From NCBI RefSeq assembly GCF_009766005.1, contig NZ_LMUK01000027.1, forward strand, positions 43,637-107,636: a DNA stretch of 64,000 nucleotides, given 5' to 3'. The number at the start of each line of letters is the position of its first letter. The stretch's first letter is position 1. Below, piece after piece: positions 1 through 7,244 of the stretch. This DNA comes from Bradyrhizobium sp. S69. GTDB lineage: Bacteria; Pseudomonadota; Alphaproteobacteria; Rhizobiales; Xanthobacteraceae. Below the pieces are notes generated by a model. That model did not search any database, was not told the DNA's origin, and was given only the letters and a program-made list of their open reading frames with translations. The position numbers and the translations under genes are program-made.

Positions 1-5
1 CTCAA

Positions 6-242
6 CTAGGCAGGCACCATGCACCAAACTGGCGGGACCGTCAGCCGGCTGAAGCATCTATAACCCAACGCGATCGGGATGACGGGATCGCGGCTGCCGT
101 GCGTGATCAGCAGCGGCACGGTGACGCGCGCGATGCGTTGGTCGGAGCGGAACTGGTCCCGTAGCAGCAGGCGCACCGGTACCAGGCGAAACAGCGGCAG
201 CAAGCCGGCTACGCCGGTTCCGAGCGAGAATCCCCAGAGACG
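6..242 (-). pseudogene. Alpha/beta hydrolase remnant
   Basis: The frame opens directly after the pntB stop codon and reads a nucleophile-elbow-like GFSLGTGVAG. It then jumps straight to the C-terminal part of an alpha/beta hydrolase (VPVRLLLRDQF, then a THGSRDPVIPIALG acid-residue loop) and stops near position 6. Intact relatives have about 200 residues before the elbow and a long cap between the elbow and the VPVRLL segment. Here the N-terminus is absent, the middle is deleted, and the catalytic-histidine region (normally PGxGHND) is cut short by a stop after MVPA. No start codon with a ribosome site is evident. I read it as a decayed gene downstream of pntB, with function lost. A frameshift just beyond the window edge cannot be assessed. 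Confidence 0.6.
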
Positions 243-1640
243 TCACATCGCCTTGACGATATTCTCGGTCATCTTCTTGGCGTCGCCGAGCAGCATCATG
301 GTGTTGTCGCGATAGAACAGCGGATTGTCGATGCCGGCATAACCCGACGCCAGCGACCGCTTGATGAACATCACGGTGCCGGCCTTCCAGACCTGCAGCA
401 CCGGCATGCCATAGATCGGCGAGGTCTTGTCGTCTTCCGCCGCCGGATTGGTGACGTCGTTGGCGCCGATCACGAAGGCGACATCGGCCTGGGCGAATTC
501 GGAATTGATGTCCTCGAGTTCGAACACCTCGTCATAGGGCACGTTGGCTTCGGCGAGCAGCACGTTCATGTGGCCCGGCATGCGGCCGGCCACCGGATGA
601 ATGGCGTATTTCACCTCGACACCCTCTTTCTTCAGGGTATCGGCCATTTCGCGCAGCGCGTGCTGCGCCTGTGCCACCGCCATGCCGTAGCCGGGCACGA
701 TGATGACCTTCTGCGCGTTCTTCATGATGAAGGCGGCATCGTCGGCCGAGCCGAGTTTTACCGGGCGCGCTTCGCCGCCCGGGCCGCTCGCAGCGGCGGT
801 CTCGCCACCAAAACCACCGAGGATCACCGAGATGAACGAACGATTCATCGCGTGGCACATGATGTAGGACAGGATCGCGCCGGAGGAGCCGACCAGCGCG
901 CCGGTGATGATCAGCGCGGAGTTACCGAGCGTGAAGCCGATGCCGGCGGCGGCCCAGCCGGAATAGGAGTTCAGCATCGAGATCACGACCGGCATGTCGG
1001 CGCCGCCGATCGGGATGATCAAGAGCGCGCCGAGCGCCAGCGCGATAATCACGATCAGCCAGAAGTCGAGCGCGCTGCCCGACATCACCAGGCCGACGAT
1101 GAAGACCACCAGCGCGATGGCGAGCAGGATATTGATGAGGTGGCGTGCCGGCAGGATGATCGGCGCGCCGCTCATGCGTCCCGACAGCTTCGCAAACGCG
1201 ATCACCGAACCGGTGAAGGTCAAAGCGCCGATGGCGACGCCGAGCGACATTTCGATCAGGCTCTGCGGATGGATGTTGCCGGTCGTGCCGATGTCGAAGG
1301 CCTCGGGCGCATAGAACGCCCCGGCAGCGACCAGCACCGCGGCCATGCCGACCAGCGAGTGGAATGCTGCGACCAGTTCCGGCATCGAGGTCATCGGCAC
1401 CCGGCGTGCAATCACAGCGCCAATGCCGCCGCCGATCGCGACGCCAAGGATCACCAGCACCCACGCCATGCCGTCGGCCGGCGGATGCGCCGCCAGCGTG
1501 GTGGCCACCGCGATCGCCATGCCGATCATGCCGAAGAAATTGCCCTGCCGGGACGTGGCGGGGCTGGATAACCCGCGCAGCGCCAGGATGAACAGCACGC
1601 CGGCGACGAGATACAAAACTGAAGACAGATTGGCGTTCAT
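243..1640 (-). CDS. pntB: NAD(P) transhydrogenase subunit beta
   Basis: Membrane subunit of the proton-translocating transhydrogenase, which drives hydride transfer from NADH to NADP+ using the proton gradient. The 465-residue protein has the expected two parts: a hydrophobic half with many membrane helices (about residues 1-265), and a C-terminal cytoplasmic NADP(H)-binding domain III. The latter shows GYGMAVAQ near residue 317, GANDVTNP near 392 and KRSLASGYAG near 427, all family signatures. It is the last gene of the pntAA-pntAB-pntB set on this strand, but is separated from pntAB by about 150 bp containing a dispersed palindromic repeat. Length is normal for the family. Confidence 0.97.
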   Translation of the reverse strand: MNANLSSVLYLVAGVLFILALRGLSSPATSRQGNFFGMIGMAIAVATTLAAHPPADGMAWVLVILGVAIGGGIGAVIARRVPMTSMPELVAAFHSLVGMAAVLVAAGAFYAPEAFDIGTTGNIHPQSLIEMSLGVAIGALTFTGSVIAFAKLSGRMSGAPIILPARHLINILLAIALVVFIVGLVMSGSALDFWLIVIIALALGALLIIPIGGADMPVVISMLNSYSGWAAAGIGFTLGNSALIITGALVGSSGAILSYIMCHAMNRSFISVILGGFGGETAAASGPGGEARPVKLGSADDAAFIMKNAQKVIIVPGYGMAVAQAQHALREMADTLKKEGVEVKYAIHPVAGRMPGHMNVLLAEANVPYDEVFELEDINSEFAQADVAFVIGANDVTNPAAEDDKTSPIYGMPVLQVWKAGTVMFIKRSLASGYAGIDNPLFYRDNTMMLLGDAKKMTENIVKAM

Positions 1641-1665
1641 GATTGGCGCGCTCCCCCGGCACCTT

Positions 1666-1754
1666 CGTCATGCCCGGCCTTGTGCCGGGCATCCACGTCT
1701 TGCTTTATCTGCTCACGGCATTCGTCGATGGCCGGGTCAAGCCCGGCCATGACG
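1666..1754. repeat. Dispersed palindromic repeat, family C copy 1
   Basis: An inverted-repeat unit whose ends are GTCATGCCCGGC-like and GCCCGGCCATGACG, with an internal hairpin TGCCCGGC/GCCGGGCA. A second copy with the same plan lies at 62493-62581. This copy sits between pntAB and pntB, that is, inside an operon, where it would form a strong hairpin in the transcript. Confidence 0.8.
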
Positions 1755-1791
1755 AGCGAAAGCACTTTGCGACCAGACATCGACGTGCAAC

Positions 1792-2109
1792 TCACTTGGC
1801 TTTCTTCTTGTACATCGCCAGCATGCGCTGGGTGACCAGGAAGCCGCCGAAGATATTCACGCAGGCAAAAATCAGCGCGACGAAGCCGAAACCGCGGGCC
1901 CAGCCCGAACCGCTCGAGATCATGCCGACGCCGACCGCGAGCAGTGCGCCGACCACGATCACCGAGGAGATCGCGTTGGTCACCGACATCAGCGGCGTAT
2001 GCAGCGCAGGTGTCACCGACCACACCACGAAATAGCCGACGAATACGGCGAGCACGAAAATCGAAAGCCGGAACACGAACGGATCGACGGCCTGCGCGAT
2101 ATGATCCAT
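1792..2109 (-). CDS. pntAB: NAD(P) transhydrogenase subunit alpha 2
   Basis: Small membrane piece of the alpha subunit in organisms where alpha is split in two. The 105-residue product has three or four hydrophobic helices (for example [19 protein letters not shown], then a second near [14 protein letters not shown]), a conserved [13 protein letters not shown] segment, and a lysine-rich tail (MYKKKAK). It begins 11 bp after pntAA ends and is certainly cotranscribed with it. It supplies helices to the proton channel formed with PntB. Confidence 0.95.
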   Translation of the reverse strand: MDHIAQAVDPFVFRLSIFVLAVFVGYFVVWSVTPALHTPLMSVTNAISSVIVVGALLAVGVGMISSGSGWARGFGFVALIFACVNIFGGFLVTQRMLAMYKKKAK

Positions 2110-2120
2110 GGCTTCGCTCC

Positions 2121-3248
2121 TTATGCTTTCGGCTGGAAGTTCGGATGAATGACGGCGCCGTCTTTGGTCAATGCGGTGGCCTTGACCAGTTCGTCATCCC
2201 AGTTCACCGCCAGCGCCTTGGTCGATTTGTCGACCAGGGTTTCGATGAACGAGAACAGATTGCGCGCGTAAAGGCTGGACGCCGAGGCCGCGACCCGGCC
2301 GGCCACGTTGGTGTAACCGACGATCTTGATGCCGTCGACATCAGCGACTTCGCCGGCCTTGGCGCCCTCGACATTGCCACCGCGTTCGACCGCAAGATCG
2401 ACCAGCACCGAGCCCGGCTTCATCGATTTCACCATGTCGGCGGTGACCAGCTTGGGCGCCGGACGGCCCGGAATCAGCGCGGTCGTGATGATGATGTCCT
2501 GCTTCTTGATGTGCTCGGCGGTGAGCGCGGCCTGCTTGGCCTGATACTCTTTCGACATTTCCTTGGCGTAGCCGCCGGCGGTCTGGGCGTTCTTGAATTC
2601 GTCGTCCTCGACCGCGAGGAATTTGGCGCCGAGGCTCTCGACTTGCTCTTTGGTCGCGGGACGTACGTCGGTCGCGGTAACGACGGCGCCGAGCCGCCGC
2701 GCGGTGGCGATGGCCTGCAGCCCGGCGACACCGACGCCCATCACGAACACTTTTGCCGCCGGAATGGTGCCCGCCGCGGTCATCATCATCGGAAAGGCGC
2801 GCCCGAAAGCTTCAGCCGCCTCGATCACCGCGCGATAGCCGGCGAGGTTGGCCTGGCTCGACAGCACGTCCATCACCTGCGCGCGGGTGATGCGCGGCAT
2901 CAATTCCATCGCAAACGACGAGATGCCGGCATCCGCCATCGTCTTCAGCGCGGCGTCGTTGCCGTAAGGGTCCATGATCGCGATCACCAGCGCGCCGCGC
3001 TTGTAGTTCGCAAGCTCGGAAGCCTCGGGCCGCTTCACCTTGATGATGATATCGGCGTCCTTGACCGCGTCGGCGCTGATGGTCGCGCCTACCGCGGTGA
3101 ATTCAGAATCCGGCAAGCCGGACTTGATGCCGGCACCCGGCTCGACCGCGATATCGACGCCCAATGCCTTGAACTTCTTCACGGAGTCGGGGGAAGCTGC
3201 GACCCGCGGTTCGGACGGATCGATTTCCTTGGCGACGGCAATCTTCAT
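2121..3248 (-). CDS. pntAA: NAD(P) transhydrogenase subunit alpha 1
   Basis: Soluble NAD(H)-binding domain I of the transhydrogenase, related to alanine dehydrogenase. The 375-residue product starts MKIAVAKE and carries the family motif PRITRAQ near residue 119, SSQANLAGY near 130, and a Rossmann glycine loop GVGVAGLQ at about 171-178, followed by ATDVRP. It lacks the membrane helices found at the C-terminus of the fused E. coli PntA; these are supplied by the adjacent pntAB. It is the first gene of the pnt set, with 148 bp separating it from the small oxidase gene upstream. Confidence 0.97.
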   Translation of the reverse strand: MKIAVAKEIDPSEPRVAASPDSVKKFKALGVDIAVEPGAGIKSGLPDSEFTAVGATISADAVKDADIIIKVKRPEASELANYKRGALVIAIMDPYGNDAALKTMADAGISSFAMELMPRITRAQVMDVLSSQANLAGYRAVIEAAEAFGRAFPMMMTAAGTIPAAKVFVMGVGVAGLQAIATARRLGAVVTATDVRPATKEQVESLGAKFLAVEDDEFKNAQTAGGYAKEMSKEYQAKQAALTAEHIKKQDIIITTALIPGRPAPKLVTADMVKSMKPGSVLVDLAVERGGNVEGAKAGEVADVDGIKIVGYTNVAGRVAASASSLYARNLFSFIETLVDKSTKALAVNWDDELVKATALTKDGAVIHPNFQPKA

Positions 3249-3396
3249 GGGGCCTCCGGCGGCGCAACAGACGCGCGCGCGAACAAGCTAGCGCTAATTC
3301 CGCTGCGATGGATACCGGTTTCGCAACCGGAATACGGGCAAAACTATTCTGATCGCGCCGCCGCACTGCAGCGCGACGGTACAAGCCAAGAACGGA

Positions 3397-3549
3397 TCAG
3401 GTCAGGAAGATCGCCATCATGGCGACGATGAAGATGACGGCGGCCGAGCCGAACTTCACCAGCTTGATGAAGCCTTCATAGGTCTGCTCATGGGCCGGAT
3501 AGTCGTTGCCGTCGGCGGTGGTGTAGGCAACTTCGTTATGGTCTGACAT
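3397..3549 (-). CDS. aa3-type cytochrome c oxidase subunit IV
   Basis: A 50-codon gene, not obvious in routine ORF lists because it is short. The product begins MSDHNEVAYTTADGNDYPAHE, followed by TYEGFIKLVKFGS and a single hydrophobic C-terminal helix (AAVIFIVAMMAIF). This is the layout of the small bacterial aa3 oxidase subunit IV family (PF07835): a short polar N-terminus and one membrane helix. A location just upstream of pntAA is, to my knowledge, recurrent in related alphaproteobacteria. The protein packs against the core oxidase subunits; its loss is usually tolerated. Start chosen at the only ATG, with a GGGGACACCG leader. Confidence 0.85.
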   Translation of the reverse strand: MSDHNEVAYTTADGNDYPAHEQTYEGFIKLVKFGSAAVIFIVAMMAIFLT

Positions 3550-3645
3550 CGGTGTCCCCAGTCGATATTCTCAATCTCGCGTCGAAATACCGCAAAGCCG
3601 CTGGCAGGGCAACGGCAGGCGGGGCGGTATCGGTCACTTATCGGG

Positions 3646-4032
3646 TCATTCGGCCGGCCAATTGTCCCGAATCCAGCGGGTCAGGCTTGCCTCGCTAACC
3701 TCGCCGGCGGCGAGGGATAGGATCATGGCCGCGGCCTCCGCTTCGGGCACGACGAAATCCACACCGTTCACGCCGAGAAAAGTGTACAGCGCCAGCAGCG
3801 AAGTGCGTTTGTTGCCATCGACAAATGGATGATTGCGCGCAATGCCAAAGGCATAGGCTGCCGCCAATTCAGCGAGTTCGGACTGCTCATACGACCATCG
3901 GTTTTTCGGCCGGTCGAGCGCCGACTCGAGCATACCTTCATCGCGCAAACCGCTTGCCCCGCCGTGGATCGTGAGTTGCTCGTCGTGTATTGCAACAACC
4001 ATCTGGCGGGTAAGCCAAAATGGCTCGGTCAT
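3646..4032 (-). CDS. doc: Type II toxin, Fic/Doc family
   Basis: A 128-residue Doc-type toxin. The Fic-fold signature HPFVDGNKRTS is present from His68, matching the HxFxxGNxR catalytic loop with which Doc phosphorylates elongation factor Tu (established for phage P1 Doc). LRDEGMLESALDRP at residues 29-42 is the usual N-terminal Doc segment. The gene overlaps the upstream antitoxin gene by four bases (ATGA), so the two are translationally coupled, the standard arrangement of a toxin-antitoxin pair. All recognisable catalytic residues are present, so the toxin looks functional. Confidence 0.93.
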   Translation of the reverse strand: MTEPFWLTRQMVVAIHDEQLTIHGGASGLRDEGMLESALDRPKNRWSYEQSELAELAAAYAFGIARNHPFVDGNKRTSLLALYTFLGVNGVDFVVPEAEAAAMILSLAAGEVSEASLTRWIRDNWPAE

Positions 4033-4301
4033 TTTGCAAGCTCGGCCAAGGCATTGTGGTAGCGCTTCATGCCACGACGGGCGACTTCCATCGCTTTTTC
4101 AAAATCCGGGTCGTGAGGCGTTAGTCGAAACCCGCCATCAGGTGTGAGCGTCGCATATAGCTTGTCGCCAACGCCCACATTCATCCGCGCAAGCACATCC
4201 TTTGAAAGTATAATTCCTGAGGAATTACCGATCTTCTTGATCTCGACAGTCCCGATCACCTGACCACGGGCATCTGGAACAATTTTGGCTTGCTCATTCA
4301 T
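4029..4301 (-). CDS. AbrB/MazE-type antitoxin, Doc partner
   Basis: A 90-residue antitoxin with a SpoVT/AbrB swapped-hairpin DNA-binding domain: VEIKKIGNSSGIILSKDVLAR in the N-terminal half, and GVGDKLYATLTPDGGFRLTP next. The C-terminal helix (FEKAMEVARRGMKRYHNALAEL) is where such antitoxins bind the toxin. It belongs to the addiction-module antidote family that pairs with Doc. Start chosen at MNEQAK because GGAG lies about 9 bases upstream; an in-frame start 13 codons earlier would run through the operator palindrome. It likely represses its own operon through the dyad at 4314-4332. Confidence 0.9.
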   Translation of the reverse strand: MNEQAKIVPDARGQVIGTVEIKKIGNSSGIILSKDVLARMNVGVGDKLYATLTPDGGFRLTPHDPDFEKAMEVARRGMKRYHNALAELAK

Positions 4302-4313
4302 GGCATTAGCTCC

Positions 4314-4332
4314 GTTATACAGGTTGTATAAC
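4314..4332. promoter_or_regulatory. Operator dyad of the toxin-antitoxin operon
   Basis: Perfect inverted repeat GTTATAC-AGGTT-GTATAAC, starting 12 bases before the antitoxin start codon. The AT-rich arms also look like -10 promoter hexamers on the minus strand. Autorepression by the antitoxin or its complex is inferred from position and from AbrB-family practice. Confidence 0.65.
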
Positions 4333-4445
4333 AGAATCACGCGACCCGTTCAACAGATGTTTTACAGCCCTCGCAGCCCTCAGACACGCCTCCGCGCCCT
4401 CGCGGCGCCAAACGCCCGAGTTGCGATCAAGGCTCCCTCAAAACT

Positions 4446-4511
4446 GAGAGGGCGCAGGCGACCCTCGAAGAGAGGGCGCAGTGCGACCCTCGAAGAGAGG
4501 GCGCAGGGAAG
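4446..4511. repeat. Tandem repeat, 24-25 bp unit
   Basis: The unit GAGAGGGCGCAG-(T)GCGACCCTCGAA is repeated twice and followed by a third partial copy that forms the left edge of the structured element. Repeat starts are at 4446, 4470 and 4495. It looks like slippage duplication of the element's boundary. Confidence 0.8.
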
Positions 4512-4845
4512 ACCGGGTGCGCGCTGCACCCGAGGTCTCATGTGCAAAGGCAATAAAAAAAACGCACATGAGCATACAGGTTCAGCGGAAACACTCCGGC
4601 CTTCCCTGCGCAATGGTTTTACGACTTATATCGTGCTCTCCCCGGCGAGACTTGGCTTGTTTGTCACCGTCATTCCCAAGAAGCATGAGCTCCTTGGGAA
4701 CTTGACACCGGCCATTGGGGCGTCAGGACCACACGACTTCGCCGTCCGCTTGAGCCACGCTCGTCAGTCGCAGCTTTCGCGTCCATCGCACCCCACCGCA
4801 CGTTCGTGACGATCGCGAGCCGCCCCTCTCATCGGGTGGGATAAG
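4494..4845. repeat. Structured dispersed element, copy 1 (family D)
   Basis: About 350 bp, repeated at 55204-55556 with roughly 85 percent identity by eye. The left part can fold as a closed multi-hairpin. An outer stem GCGCAGGGAAG (4501-4511) pairs with CTTCCCTGCGC (4601-4611). Inside it are GGGTGC/GCACCC (4515-4520 with 4526-4531) and a 9-bp stem CTCATGTGC/GCACATGAG (4537-4545 with 4564-4572) enclosing an A-rich loop. There are no transposase genes or target-site duplications that I can see. Small frames inside are not conserved as protein. It could be a non-autonomous mobile element or a structured transcript. Confidence 0.7.
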
Positions 4846-4923
4846 CAATGGAAGACGCGATTTGGGTCAAAAACCAAGCGGAATATTTTTCGAAACGGGG
4901 CTGGACAGGATTCCGCGTGCGAA

Positions 4924-4950
4924 GGTGATTTGCCCGTCGGGCAAATCACC
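4924..4950. repeat. Perfect 12-bp-arm palindrome
   Basis: GGTGATTTGCCC-GTC-GGGCAAATCACC, a perfect hairpin with a 3-base loop just downstream of the family D element. The corresponding place after the second D copy (55568-55635) has the same two arms separated by about 40 bases and slightly degraded, so the palindrome travels with the element. Confidence 0.8.
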
Positions 4951-5011
4951 GAAATGCCGTCAAGGTTTATGTGAGCGCTCGTTGTGTTTTTCTTCTCTTG
5001 AAGGCGAAGTT

Positions 5012-5139
5012 CGTAGGGTGGGCAAAGCGTCCACATCCGCTGTAGCTCAACGCGCGAAGGTGCAAGCGTGCCCACCGGGCGAGCGCGTCGCGTTGATGGA
5101 ACGGTGAGCATGGCGCAAGGCGCCTTTACCCACCCTACG
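5012..5139. repeat. Dispersed inverted repeat, family B copy 1
   Basis: Terminal inverted repeats CGTAGGGTGGGCAAAG and CTTTACCCACCCTACG bound a roughly 128-bp unit. Related copies lie at 24652-24777 and 50628-50724. The inner sequences differ more than the ends do. Confidence 0.85.
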
Positions 5140-5211
5140 AACTCATCGCATCGCGATTTAGATGTGCTTTTCTTCCTTTGCGGGAGAAGGAAGCGAAGCT
5201 GGCCGGCTCGC

Positions 5212-7107
5212 TCAATTCATCCCTTCCAGTTCGTCGATCATGCCTGCGATCACCGACAGGCCGCCGTCCCAGAATTTCGGGTCCTTGGCGTCGAGGCCGA
5301 ACGGCTTGAGCAGTTCGGAATAATGCTTGGTGCCGCCGGCTGAGAGCATCGCCAGATAACGTTCGGCAAAACCGCTCTGGGCGTTTTCGTAGACCGCGTA
5401 GAGCGAGTTCACCAGGCAATCGCCGAACGCGTAGGCGTAGACATAGAACGGCGAATGGATGAAGTGCGGAATGTACATCCAGAAATTCTCGTAGCCCGGC
5501 CGGATGTCGATCGCGGGGCCCAGGCTCTCGCCCTGCACGCTGAGCCAGATCTCGCCGATCCGCTCGGCGGTCAATTCGCCGTTGCGCCGTTCGGTATGCA
5601 GCGCGCGTTCGAACGAATAGAACGCGATCTGCCGCACCACCGTGTTGATCATGTCCTCGACCTTGCCGGCGAGCAGCGCCTGGCGCTGCCTCGCGCTTTT
5701 GGTCTCACCCAATAATCGCTTGAAGGTCAGCATCTCGCCGAACACGCTGGCGGTCTCGGCGAGCGTCAGCGGCGTCGGCGCCATCAGCGCGCCATTTTTC
5801 GCCGCCAACACCTGATGCACACCATGACCGAGCTCATGCGCCAGCGTCATCACGTCACGCGGTTTGCCCTGATAATTCATCAGCACGTAAGGGTGCGCCG
5901 ACGGCGTCGTCGGATGGGAGAATGCACCCGGCGCTTTTCCCGGACGCACCGGCGCATCGATCCAACGATCGGTGAAAAACCGCTCGGCGATATTGGCCAT
6001 CTCGGGCGAGAACCCGCGATAGGCCGTCAGCACCATGTTTCTGGCATCGGGCCAGGCGATACTGCCGGTGGCGGCAAACGGCAGCGGCGCGTTGCGATCC
6101 CAATGCGCCAGCTTCTTCTGTTTGAACCAGCTGGCCTTCAGCCGGTAATAGCGATGCGACAGCCGCGGATAGGCCGCGCGGACCGAGCTCACCAGCGCAT
6201 CGACGACTTCACGCTCGACGCGATTGTTCAGATGCCGGGAATCCGCGACATCGGCAAAGCCGCGCCAGCGATCGGAAATTTCCTTGTCCTTGGCGAGCGT
6301 ATTGGTGACCAGCGCAAAGGTCCGCTCGTGGGCCTTGAAGGTTTTCGCCAGCGCCTGCCCCGCCGCCTTGCGCTTTTGCGGACTGCGATCCTGCAAGAGA
6401 TTGAGGGTCGGCTCGATCGCCAGCTCGCGGCCAGCGACCTTGAAGCGCAGGCCGGCAATGGTTTGATCGAACAGCCGGTTCCACGCGGCATAACCGCTCT
6501 GGGATTTTTCGTGAAACAACTGCTCGACGCGGTCTTCCAACTGGTACGGCTTGTCCTTGCGCAGGTCTTCGATCCACGGACGATAATGGCCGAGCTCGGG
6601 CGTCTGCATGGCGTGGTCGATCGCGGCATCGTCGACCCGGTTGAGTTCGAGCGCGAAGAACAGCAAATGCACCGACGCCGCGGTCAGCCGCTCGGAAACG
6701 TCGCCGTAGAATTTCGTGATTGCGGGATCGACGCTGTCGCCGGCATGCGCGAGGCCCGCATAGGATCCGAGCCTGCCGGCGAGATCGTCGATCGCCTCGT
6801 AACGCCTCACCGCTTCGGCCAGCCAGCTGCCGCCGCCCTCGCCGGCGATGTGTTCGGCAAGTCTACCTTTGTAGTCGGTCTCGAACGCAACGCATTCGGT
6901 GTCCATCCTCGCGAGGTCACGGGCGATTTCCGGCGCGCCGATGCCGGAATAAAGGTCGGCCAGGTTCCATTCCGGCAGCTTGCCGGCCTTGTTCCTGGTC
7001 GCGCTCTTGGTCACGTTCTTGACCGCATTCTTGGCGGGCTTTTTCGCGGTGGCGGATTTACCTTGAGCGGTCGACTTGCGGAGGGCGGATGAAGAGCGCG
7101 CGTTCAT
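5212..7107 (-). CDS. pepF: M3 family oligoendopeptidase F
   Basis: Zinc metallopeptidase that degrades cytoplasmic oligopeptides. From the chosen start (MNARSSS, 631 residues) the catalytic motif HELGHGVHQ begins at His424, with Glu425 and His428 as expected for the HExxH ligands of family M3. A downstream glutamate occurs in the LAETASVFGEM segment. Two features are unusual: a 45-residue Lys/Ala/Thr-rich, histone-like N-terminal tail (residues 10-43) ahead of the conserved start near LPEWNLADLY, and an alternative start 20 codons upstream at 7167. The gene stands alone and is divergent from the sigma-54 activator gene. Confidence 0.94.
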   Translation of the reverse strand: MNARSSSALRKSTAQGKSATAKKPAKNAVKNVTKSATRNKAGKLPEWNLADLYSGIGAPEIARDLARMDTECVAFETDYKGRLAEHIAGEGGGSWLAEAVRRYEAIDDLAGRLGSYAGLAHAGDSVDPAITKFYGDVSERLTAASVHLLFFALELNRVDDAAIDHAMQTPELGHYRPWIEDLRKDKPYQLEDRVEQLFHEKSQSGYAAWNRLFDQTIAGLRFKVAGRELAIEPTLNLLQDRSPQKRKAAGQALAKTFKAHERTFALVTNTLAKDKEISDRWRGFADVADSRHLNNRVEREVVDALVSSVRAAYPRLSHRYYRLKASWFKQKKLAHWDRNAPLPFAATGSIAWPDARNMVLTAYRGFSPEMANIAERFFTDRWIDAPVRPGKAPGAFSHPTTPSAHPYVLMNYQGKPRDVMTLAHELGHGVHQVLAAKNGALMAPTPLTLAETASVFGEMLTFKRLLGETKSARQRQALLAGKVEDMINTVVRQIAFYSFERALHTERRNGELTAERIGEIWLSVQGESLGPAIDIRPGYENFWMYIPHFIHSPFYVYAYAFGDCLVNSLYAVYENAQSGFAERYLAMLSAGGTKHYSELLKPFGLDAKDPKFWDGGLSVIAGMIDELEGMN

Positions 7108-7244
7108 CTGGTTCGAGCCTGTATGTGCGTTTTGACCTGAAACGGTCGGGCGAGGACGGAACGCCAACGTTTAAGAGGGCGTTAATCGGCTTCGGCGAGA
7201 GTGCCCCGATTCGAGACAGATAGTTGTAACGACCGAGGAAAGCC

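Larger units (their letters stand above)
4333..5211. other. Gene-free intergenic region made of repeats
   Basis: About 880 bp between the toxin-antitoxin operon and the oligopeptidase gene. I see no credible gene here. The stretch is occupied by a 25-bp tandem repeat (4446-4511), a structured dispersed element (4494-4845), a long perfect palindrome (4924-4950) and a family B inverted repeat (5012-5139). Apparent reading frames change in different ways between the copies of these elements and are not protein-like. Confidence 0.75.

Noticed and set aside
4380..5111. Several small frames in the 4.4-5.1 kb gap
   Set aside because: They lie in repeat elements present elsewhere in the window, and the reading frames are broken between copies.
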